Below, piece after piece: positions 1 to 5,405 of a stretch of DNA of 6,874 nt. The stretch covers positions 1 through 6,874 of the forward strand of contig JAKFER010000053.1 in assembly GCA_036675565.1 (NCBI GenBank), read 5' to 3'. Under the pieces are notes generated by a model that made no database searches, had not been told where the DNA came from, and saw only the letters and a list, made by a program, of their open reading frames with translations. Every line of letters starts with the position of its first letter. The first letter of the stretch is position 1. Source of the stretch: JACCYQ01 sp036675565. Lineage in GTDB: Bacteria; Bacteroidota; Bacteroidia; Chitinophagales; Chitinophagaceae. The position numbers and the translations under genes are program-made.

Positions 1-473
1 TGGATACTCGTAAAACAACGCCTAATTTCAGGTTGCTTGAAAAAGAGGCGGTCAGGATCGGTGGAGGTAAAAATCATCGTTTTGGGTTGTTTGATATGAT
101 CATGTTAAAAGACAATCATATCGATTATTGTGGCGGAATAGAAAAAGCTATTGAATTGGCATGGAGTTATGTTAAACAGCAGGATGAAGAACTTAAAATT
201 GAAGTGGAAACCCGTTCCTTGGAAGATGTAAAGAAAGTGGTGAAAATTGGCAGCGGAAAAGTTTTTAGAATAATGTTAGATAATTTTACACCCATCCAAA
301 TTAAAGAGGCACTTGAATTAATAAATCAAAATTTTGAAACTGAAGCAAGTGGGGGCATAAACCTGGATAACTTAGATGAGTATGCGCAAACTGGTGTCGA
401 TTATATTAGTGTGGGAGCACTGATTCACCAGGCACAGAGCGTTGATCTGAGTTTAAAGGCAAGTCTTGTTTAA
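1..473 (+). CDS. nadC: Nicotinate-nucleotide pyrophosphorylase (carboxylating), 5'-truncated
   Basis: Quinolinate phosphoribosyltransferase converts quinolinate and PRPP to nicotinate mononucleotide, CO2 and pyrophosphate, in de novo NAD synthesis in the cytoplasm. The reading frame is open from the first full codon at base 3, so the true start lies upstream. The 156 visible residues are roughly the C-terminal half of a family that is usually about 280-290 residues long. The active-site signatures expected in this part are all present: DTRKTTP (bases 3-23), the His-Arg pair in NHRFGL (72-89), LKDNH with its lysine at 108-110, ETR (207-215), MLDN with its aspartate at 279-281, and the C-terminal SGGI and ISVGALIH segments that bind phosphate. 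An internal TTG at base 33 is not the start, because conserved sequence continues in frame before it. The SUI1 gene follows 14 bp downstream on the same strand, suggesting co-transcription. Identification is secure; completeness of the N-terminal part cannot be judged here. Confidence 0.96.
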   Translation, partial: DTRKTTPNFRLLEKEAVRIGGGKNHRFGLFDMIMLKDNHIDYCGGIEKAIELAWSYVKQQDEELKIEVETRSLEDVKKVVKIGSGKVFRIMLDNFTPIQIKEALELINQNFETEASGGINLDNLDEYAQTGVDYISVGALIHQAQSVDLSLKASLV

Positions 474-487
474 ATAATGCGTATATA

Positions 488-835
488 ATGAGTAAAAATA
501 AACCTGGTAAAAGCCATAGTGGTATTGTTTATTCTACAAATCCTGATTTTCAATTACCAGGCGAGGATAAACCTGCAACTGAAACATGGCCGGCAGCCAG
601 ACAACCTCTTCGGATTTTATTAGATCGCAAACAAAGAGCAGGTAAATCTGTAACGCTTATTTATGGATTTAATGGTACAGATGCGGACCTTGAAGATCTT
701 GGCAAAAAAATTAAAACTTTTTGTGGTACGGGGGGATCTGTAAAAAACAGGGAAATACTTATACAGGGCGATCAACGGGACAAAGTGATGCAATGGTTGC
801 AAAAAAACGGCTATACGGCGGCTAAGAAAATTTAA
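488..835 (+). CDS. SUI1/eIF1-like translation initiation factor (YciH family)
   Basis: This 115-residue protein belongs to the bacterial YciH group, homologous to eukaryotic/archaeal eIF1 (SUI1), which acts at the small ribosomal subunit during start-codon selection. In E. coli, YciH is a non-essential factor whose physiological role is not fully settled. Residues 1-40 are a polar, proline-rich and probably flexible N-terminal part. The SUI1 fold covers about residues 41-110, with the basic loop RKQRAGK (47-53), the strand VTLIYGF (55-61), the GTGGSVKN turn (80-87), and the REILIQGDQRDKV region ending near residue 100. The length is close to the roughly 108 residues of E. coli YciH. The start at 488 is chosen because an ATG at 477 meets a stop after three codons. 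It sits 14 bp after nadC and is followed one base after its stop by a small membrane-protein gene, so the three probably form an operon. No Shine-Dalgarno site is evident. Confidence 0.93.
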   Translation: MSKNKPGKSHSGIVYSTNPDFQLPGEDKPATETWPAARQPLRILLDRKQRAGKSVTLIYGFNGTDADLEDLGKKIKTFCGTGGSVKNREILIQGDQRDKVMQWLQKNGYTAAKKI

Positions 836-836
836 T

Positions 837-1010
837 ATGGTTTTGATTTATTACGGAGCAGGAATATTATTTTGTGGAGCAGGTCTTTATTTATTTTTCA
901 AAAACATGTACGAAAAAGACAGGTCAATTTTGCCTGCTGTTTTTGTAATCCTGATGGGTATTATACTGATTGCCTTTGGTGCAGCATACAGTATCCAATT
1001 GATTAAATAA
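837..1010 (+). CDS. Small two-helix membrane protein, function unknown
   Basis: A 57-residue open reading frame begins with ATG one base after the TAA of the SUI1 gene (TAATATG arrangement), which suggests translational coupling. The translation starts MVLIYYGAGI and ends AAYSIQLIK. Two hydrophobic segments, about residues 2-21 and 31-52, flank a short charged loop (KNMYEKDRS, 22-30), so a hairpin in the inner membrane with both ends on the same side is the likely topology. Small glycine and alanine residues in both helices (GAG, CGAG, FGAA) would allow close helix packing. There is no lipobox, cleavable signal peptide or catalytic motif. I do not recognise a family. Support comes from the coherent hydrophobic pattern, the tight spacing to the upstream gene and the lack of any competing gene here. 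It could be a lineage-specific envelope protein; whether it is functionally linked to SUI1 or merely co-transcribed is unknown. Confidence 0.7.
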   Translation: MVLIYYGAGILFCGAGLYLFFKNMYEKDRSILPAVFVILMGIILIAFGAAYSIQLIK

Positions 1011-1039
1011 TTACCAACCCAAAAAAATTTAAAATTAAC

Positions 1040-2491
1040 TTATTGTCCCTGTGCCAGACTATATGCACGTTGGTTTTCCCAGGAATTTAATAGTTCTGTA
1101 GAACAAATTTTGAAATCACCACTTAAGCTCACATACAAACCAGAAATATCCTGTTGATTTAATGGTTTACCATCCAGGCTTTCAAAACGAACATTGTACT
1201 GATTTACCAAATTCGTATATACAGAACCGGTAGGCCATACCTGAGTACCCCGGTTGCTAATATTAACCAATTTGAATTTAAGACCTCCGTGTAGTTCACA
1301 CTTTTGGGCAATAACATTTGGTTGTTCGGCACTTTCAATAAACATATCAACACCTACAATTTGTTCATCTTCCATTTCTTTACTGATCATCATTGCATTC
1401 TTTTCTAACCGGAAAAGTGTTGTTGTTTTTGGCATGTTAGGTAAAATAGGTTTGGCATTTACCCTTGGTACCTGCCCAAAATTCTTAATTATAGTATTGG
1501 CAAAATCAGTAGTGTTTAAGGCGGGAATTGATTTATCTCCAAAATCACCTGTATGAACACCGCTTTCTAACGTATACAATAATGCATTTTCAATGATAGC
1601 GGCATTTTCCATTAAACCCAGGTGTCTTAACATGCTGATGCCACTCAATAATAAAGCAGTTGGGTTGGCGATATTTTTCCCGGCAATATCCGGGGCGGTT
1701 CCATGCACAGCTTCAAAAATAGAAATATGATCGCCAATATTTGCAGAAGGCGCAAAACCTAATCCCCCAACCAGCCCGGCGCAAAGATCAGAAACAATAT
1801 CTCCCTGTAAATTAGTCAGTACTACAACATCAAACAGATCTGGTCTTGTAACCAACTTCATACAAAGGTCATCTACAATAACATCATCTGCTTTTAATTC
1901 AGGATATTCTTTAGCTACTTCATAAAAGCATTCAAGAAATAAACCATCAGTCAACTTCATAATATTCGCCTTATGACCGCAGGTTATACGCTTTGTTCCT
2001 TTCTTTTTGGCCATTTCAAAAGCGTATTTTATTACCTGCAGACTTCCGGGGCGGGTAATAAAACGGCGGCTCAAGGCTACATCATGAGTTAACATATGTT
2101 CAATACCACCATAAGTGTCTTCAATATTTTCTCTTACAATGGTGAGGTCGATTGGAATATTTGCTTTTGAAAAAACAGTTTCAACTCCATGCAGTGTTTG
2201 AAATACTCTTTTATTGGCATATGTATTCCAGGTTTTCCTGGCTGTAACATTTACACTCTTTACTCCTTTTCCCTTGGGTGTTTCCATAGGACCTTTAAAA
2301 AGGATCCCAAGATTTTCAATCGTTTCCTGGGCCTCTTTGGTCATTCCATTTGAATAACCTTTGTCAAATACCCATTTCCCCATTTCCACAACTTCATATT
2401 CCAGTGGAACTTGATTGGCATCAAATACAGATAAGACGGCCTGCATAATTTCCGGTCCAATTCCATCTCCTTTTGCTACTGCTATTTTCAT
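1040..2491 (-). CDS. icd: Isocitrate dehydrogenase, Thermus/Rickettsia-type with extra C-terminal domain
   Basis: Oxidative decarboxylation of isocitrate to 2-oxoglutarate in the TCA cycle. The 483-residue protein has the isocitrate/isopropylmalate dehydrogenase fold in residues 1 to about 340. Compared with E. coli Icd, substrate contacts are conserved: S79, N81, R85, R95, R120, Y127 (in RENIEDTYGG) and K174 (in GHKANIMK). The metal ligands D207, D231 and D235 (NLQGDIVSD, 227-235) are also present. Residues of about 340-483 form the additional C-terminal domain known from Thermus thermophilus and Rickettsia enzymes, explaining the length beyond the E. coli 416. The loop after the adenine-binding motif reads HGTAPDIAG (263-271): Asp268-Ile269 replace the Lys-Tyr pair that selects NADP in E. 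coli. The counterparts of E. coli Tyr391 and Arg395 appear to be Gly315 and Asp319, so NAD use is plausible even though homologues are commonly annotated as NADP-dependent. The gene is monocistronic as far as can be seen: convergent with the SUI1 operon and divergent from apaG. Confidence 0.95.
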   Translation of the reverse strand: MKIAVAKGDGIGPEIMQAVLSVFDANQVPLEYEVVEMGKWVFDKGYSNGMTKEAQETIENLGILFKGPMETPKGKGVKSVNVTARKTWNTYANKRVFQTLHGVETVFSKANIPIDLTIVRENIEDTYGGIEHMLTHDVALSRRFITRPGSLQVIKYAFEMAKKKGTKRITCGHKANIMKLTDGLFLECFYEVAKEYPELKADDVIVDDLCMKLVTRPDLFDVVVLTNLQGDIVSDLCAGLVGGLGFAPSANIGDHISIFEAVHGTAPDIAGKNIANPTALLLSGISMLRHLGLMENAAIIENALLYTLESGVHTGDFGDKSIPALNTTDFANTIIKNFGQVPRVNAKPILPNMPKTTTLFRLEKNAMMISKEMEDEQIVGVDMFIESAEQPNVIAQKCELHGGLKFKLVNISNRGTQVWPTGSVYTNLVNQYNVRFESLDGKPLNQQDISGLYVSLSGDFKICSTELLNSWENQRAYSLAQGQ

Positions 2492-2556
2492 ATTTAATGT
2501 CCGTTTTATAGTAGGTGTTTCAGATAATTTATATATTAGCTACGCCAGTTGGGTTG

Positions 2557-2564
2557 CAAATTTA
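2557..2564 (-). promoter_or_regulatory. Candidate Bacteroidota -7 promoter element for icd
   Basis: On the minus strand the sequence reads TAAATTTG, an exact match to the Bacteroidota -7 consensus TAnnTTTG. It lies about 65 bp upstream of the icd start, which would leave a leader of nearly 60 nt. No clear TTTG -33 element is seen at the usual 19-21 bp spacing; a TTTT lies about 18 bp upstream. In AT-rich DNA such matches occur by chance, so this is tentative. Confidence 0.35.
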
Positions 2565-2640
2565 ACTGATGGTATGGAATTTAAAATATTTTGATTTAGT
2601 TGATGCGCGGAGTGTTTGGTAATTTTACAAAAACAGGTTT

Positions 2641-3027
2641 ATGAACAGTATAATTTCAGAAGGTGTTGAAGTTAGTGTTGAAACGTTTTTTCAACCTGAC
2701 TATTCTAACCCAATTAATTACGAGTTTATGTTTGCTTACAGGATTACTATTGAAAATCACAATAGTTTTTCAGTTAAACTACATCGTCGTCACTGGAATA
2801 TTTTTGATAGTAATGGAAGTTTCAGGGAAGTTGAAGGAGAAGGGGTAGTTGGCTTGCAACCTGTTATTACTGCTGGTGAAAAATACCAATATGTTAGCGG
2901 TTGTAATTTAAAAACAGAAATGGGAAAAATGAGTGGCACATATGAAATGGAAAACCTCTTCACTAAAACATTTTTCAAGGTAAATATTCCTTCCTTCCAA
3001 TTAATGGTCCCTTTTAAAAATAATTAA
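2641..3027 (+). CDS. apaG: ApaG domain protein (Co2+/Mg2+ efflux-associated ApaG)
   Basis: A 128-residue single-domain protein matching ApaG throughout; the family is usually about 125-130 residues with an immunoglobulin/fibronectin-III-like beta sandwich. Recognisable segments are FAYRITIENH (31-40), LHRRHWNIFDSNG (47-59), the glycine motif GEGVVG (66-71) followed by QPVITAGE, then YVSGCNL (84-90) and MSGTYEM (97-103). In Salmonella, apaG (corD) mutations alter cobalt resistance and magnesium efflux, but the biochemical activity is unresolved; related domains also occur fused to F-box proteins in eukaryotes. In enterobacteria apaG sits with ksgA and apaH; that context is absent here, since it lies alone between divergent icd and the desaturase gene. 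The ATG at 2641 starts the conserved domain directly. The upstream leader is A/T-rich with no clear Shine-Dalgarno site. Family assignment is firm; the role in this organism is inferred only from the family. Confidence 0.93.
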   Translation: MNSIISEGVEVSVETFFQPDYSNPINYEFMFAYRITIENHNSFSVKLHRRHWNIFDSNGSFREVEGEGVVGLQPVITAGEKYQYVSGCNLKTEMGKMSGTYEMENLFTKTFFKVNIPSFQLMVPFKNN

Positions 3028-3097
3028 GAGGATATATTATTAAGCTTTGTTATTTTATTAATATTGTTAATTGTGTTTATGCGATCTACATTTTAGC

Positions 3098-3105
3098 TAT
3101 ATTTA
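3098..3105 (+). promoter_or_regulatory. Weak candidate -7 element upstream of the desaturase gene
   Basis: TATATTTA matches seven of eight positions of the Bacteroidota -7 pattern TAnnTTTG (A replaces the final G). It lies about 60 bp before the desaturase ATG in the 137-bp AT-rich gap after apaG. A convincing -33 element at 19-21 bp spacing is not seen. The gap is long enough for the desaturase to have its own promoter rather than relying on apaG. Confidence 0.22.
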
Positions 3106-3164
3106 CAGTAACCTTTCCTTCTGTAAAATTCAATTATTAGTAGCAAATCTCCCTCATAAATTAT

Positions 3165-4259
3165 ATGTATAAAGTAACATTTAACAACAGTAGTACTGTT
3201 TTTTACACTGCCCTAAAAAAAGAAATCGATCATTATTTTTCAAGTAATAATATAAAGAAAACCGGCAATTGGGAATTGTTTGCAAAAGCAATTGTCCTGG
3301 GCATTTCTGCCATTACAATTTACCTGGTATTATTGAATGTGGCTGTTTCTGTACTTGCGGGTATTTTATTAAGTGCTTTGTTAGGTTTTATACTGGCCAG
3401 TATTGGTTTTAATGTTATGCATGATGCATGTCATGGCAGTTACTCCAGTAAAAAATGGGTAAATACATTATTGGGTTATAGTTTGAATGCATTGGGTGGA
3501 AACTCTTTTATCTGGAAATTTAAACACAATATCATTCATCATACGTATACCAATGTGGATGGCATTGATGATGATATTGCTAAAAGTCCTTTGATGCGGC
3601 AATGCTCAACTCAAAAATGGGTTCCAGCTCACCGCTTCCAGCATTTTTACGTGGTTTTGGTTTATGCTATTTCTTCATTTGCCTGGGTAACGATGATGGA
3701 TTTCAATAAATATTTTTCTAAAAAAGTATTTACCACCCCCCTGCAAAAAATGAAAACCAGCGACCATGTTATTTTTTGGGTCAGCAAATTATTATATGTA
3801 TTGTTTTACGTTGTTATTCCGGTTGTTTTTGTGGGATGGCAAGCCTGGGCTATTGGTTTTGCAGTAATGCATATCACCCTGGGATTAAGTCTTGCACTAG
3901 TTTTTCAATTGGCTCACGTAGTGGAACATGCGAATTTCGAAGTAGCTACCGATGATCCTAAAAAAATTGAGAATGAATGGGCTATACACCAGGTATTAAC
4001 TACTGCCAATTTTGCACCTAAAAATCAATTTGTAAACTGGTATGTTGGCGGATTAAATTTTCAAATAGAACATCATCTTTTCCCACGCATAAGTCACGTT
4101 CATTATCCTGCCATCAGTCCATTGGTTAAAAAAGTTTGTCTTGAACATAATATCATGTACAACCAATTTCCAACCATGTGGGAAGCAATTCAATCACATT
4201 TTAAGATGATGAAGGAACTTGGCCGTAAACCAGAAATCAGCACCTCAGTAGCCGCCTGA
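3165..4259 (+). CDS. Membrane fatty acid desaturase (front-end/acyl-CoA desaturase type)
   Basis: A 364-residue integral-membrane, di-iron desaturase that should insert a double bond in membrane-lipid or CoA/ACP-linked acyl chains using O2 and an external electron donor. The three histidine boxes are intact: HDACH (residues 86-90), HNIIHH (121-126) and QIEHH (300-304). A further HVVEH (251-255) lies just after the last hydrophobic block. Hydrophobic segments at about 38-60, 62-84, 160-178, 202-224 and 226-250 fit the usual four-helix topology with the boxes on the cytoplasmic side. A glutamine instead of histidine at the start of box three is characteristic of front-end (delta-5/delta-6-like, linoleoyl-CoA) desaturases, but the fused cytochrome b5 domain of the eukaryotic enzymes is absent, so a separate ferredoxin or similar donor is expected; none is encoded nearby. 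Regiospecificity cannot be deduced. It follows apaG by 137 bp and ends 7 bp from convergent gldB. Confidence 0.92.
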   Translation: MYKVTFNNSSTVFYTALKKEIDHYFSSNNIKKTGNWELFAKAIVLGISAITIYLVLLNVAVSVLAGILLSALLGFILASIGFNVMHDACHGSYSSKKWVNTLLGYSLNALGGNSFIWKFKHNIIHHTYTNVDGIDDDIAKSPLMRQCSTQKWVPAHRFQHFYVVLVYAISSFAWVTMMDFNKYFSKKVFTTPLQKMKTSDHVIFWVSKLLYVLFYVVIPVVFVGWQAWAIGFAVMHITLGLSLALVFQLAHVVEHANFEVATDDPKKIENEWAIHQVLTTANFAPKNQFVNWYVGGLNFQIEHHLFPRISHVHYPAISPLVKKVCLEHNIMYNQFPTMWEAIQSHFKMMKELGRKPEISTSVAA

Positions 4260-4266
4260 TCCCGAA

Positions 4267-5277
4267 TTATTTAGGTTTGTATTTTGCTTCATCCAGGATG
4301 GTACGGGGGGATGTTTTCATGATATCTCCAATTGATTTTTCCGGAAAGTTCTCTGCATATTTTTTAATGATCTGCCAGCCCACCCATTGACCGATATTTC
4401 CAGGTGATGCCTGCGGCATGTTTTGGGTAAAAGGTGATTCACCAATATAAGTTTGAATAACTACCGGGTCAATCGAATAAAGATTTTCATTTTGAATGAT
4501 ATAATTCCAGATCAAACCTTCATTTTCAACTACCCATTCCTGTTGGCTTTTGGTATATCCTGTTTTTAACGAATCGGGTGTATTGGGCATAAAATGATCA
4601 ATGAGAAATAACCTTTTCCCATTTTCAATTATTTGCTCAATTAAAGGACGCCCGGTGCTTTGATCAGGAAATAAATCTTCGCTTACAATTTTCATACTGT
4701 TAACCGGGATATATTCCGGTGCAAATCTGCGGGATATGTAAGATGGATATAGTTGTTGCGCCTCCATGGATTTATAGCCAGAGAAATTACTTCCGGCGTA
4801 TTGATGAAGGCCAATAGCAATATAATCATTTGTTAATGCAATACCAGGCGCATCAAGTGTTCCGATAAATGTAATAACGCCAGGAATTTTATAGTCCGGG
4901 AAATAGTGTTTTACAAATCGGAAATTTTCTTCCAGTTGTTTTTCAACTCCACTCATATCCTTGTACATGATTTGAAGGGTGTCGTTAAGACTTGAATAGC
5001 TGCTTAAGAATGATTTCACAATTTCCTGGGTAGCGTTACTGCTGTCGTTCAGATTAAGTTGCAAAATACCCATCATAAAGTCCTTATAGAATAGTGGAAA
5101 TGCTTCACGGTTTTTTTGCAATCCGGCAGTTATATTATTTGTATCTATCTGGAAAAATGATTGTTCAAATCGTTCAATATTTATATCAGCTTCAATATGT
5201 GAAACATCAGGAATATCCTTTCCATTTTTACAGCCTATAAAAAAAAGCAAAGCCAGTATTAAGTAAGATCTACCCAT
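4267..5277 (-). CDS. gldB: GldB-type gliding motility lipoprotein
   Basis: A 336-residue predicted lipoprotein resembling GldB, required for gliding in Flavobacterium johnsoniae; the Gld lipoproteins are functionally tied to gliding and to type IX secretion. The N-terminus is a short lipoprotein signal: one Arg, a hydrophobic stretch LILALLFFIG (6-15) and Cys16 as the lipidation site; Phe at -3 makes the lipobox slightly atypical. Recognisable family features are DINIERFEQSFF (31-42), a family-typical MEAQQLYPSYISRRFAPEYIP region (171-191), LIDHFMP (225-231), and SPGNIGQWVGWQII (291-304) near the C-terminus. It resembles putative metallopeptidase-fold (DUF2268-like) proteins but has no HExxH motif, so catalysis is not supported. 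In F. johnsoniae gldB is adjacent to gldC; no gldC lies next to it here, and the gene stands alone between a convergent desaturase and a divergent HerA-like gene. GldB homologues also occur in non-gliding Bacteroidota, so motility is not proven. Confidence 0.85.
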   Translation of the reverse strand: MGRSYLILALLFFIGCKNGKDIPDVSHIEADINIERFEQSFFQIDTNNITAGLQKNREAFPLFYKDFMMGILQLNLNDSSNATQEIVKSFLSSYSSLNDTLQIMYKDMSGVEKQLEENFRFVKHYFPDYKIPGVITFIGTLDAPGIALTNDYIAIGLHQYAGSNFSGYKSMEAQQLYPSYISRRFAPEYIPVNSMKIVSEDLFPDQSTGRPLIEQIIENGKRLFLIDHFMPNTPDSLKTGYTKSQQEWVVENEGLIWNYIIQNENLYSIDPVVIQTYIGESPFTQNMPQASPGNIGQWVGWQIIKKYAENFPEKSIGDIMKTSPRTILDEAKYKPK

Positions 5278-5354
5278 GAAAATTAATTTGATGCAAAATA
5301 AGATGTTACAACGCAGATTATAACATTCATATTTTAATTAAATGCGCAGATACA

Positions 5355-5362
5355 TATATTTA
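5355..5362 (+). promoter_or_regulatory. Weak candidate -7 element for the HerA-like gene
   Basis: TATATTTA, seven of eight matches to TAnnTTTG, lies about 44 bp before the ATG at 5406 in the 128-bp gldB/herA-like divergent region. The same octamer occurs at a similar distance before the desaturase gene. No good -33 partner is seen, and the surrounding DNA is very AT-rich, so chance is a real alternative. Confidence 0.22.
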
Positions 5363-5405
5363 TGATTTCTTTCAATCCCTTAACTTCATTCCATAATTAA
5401 AAAAC

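Noticed and set aside
33..473. TTG at base 33 as a true start of nadC
   Set aside because: The conserved DTRKTTP catalytic motif is encoded in frame before it, so the gene continues upstream beyond the window.
1011..1039. Terminator between the small membrane gene and icd
   Set aside because: There is a run of seven T on the minus strand after the icd stop, but no stable GC-containing hairpin precedes it; only weak A/T complementarity is present.
1254..1556. 100-codon open frame on the plus strand
   Set aside because: It is fully antisense to the well-conserved isocitrate dehydrogenase and its translation is low-information hydrophobic sequence.
3028..3164. Hairpin, small RNA or riboswitch in the gap before the desaturase
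   Set aside because: Only short A/T-rich inverted repeats (such as ATTAA with TTAAT) are seen, expected by chance at this composition; no recognised riboswitch core or small reading frame was found.
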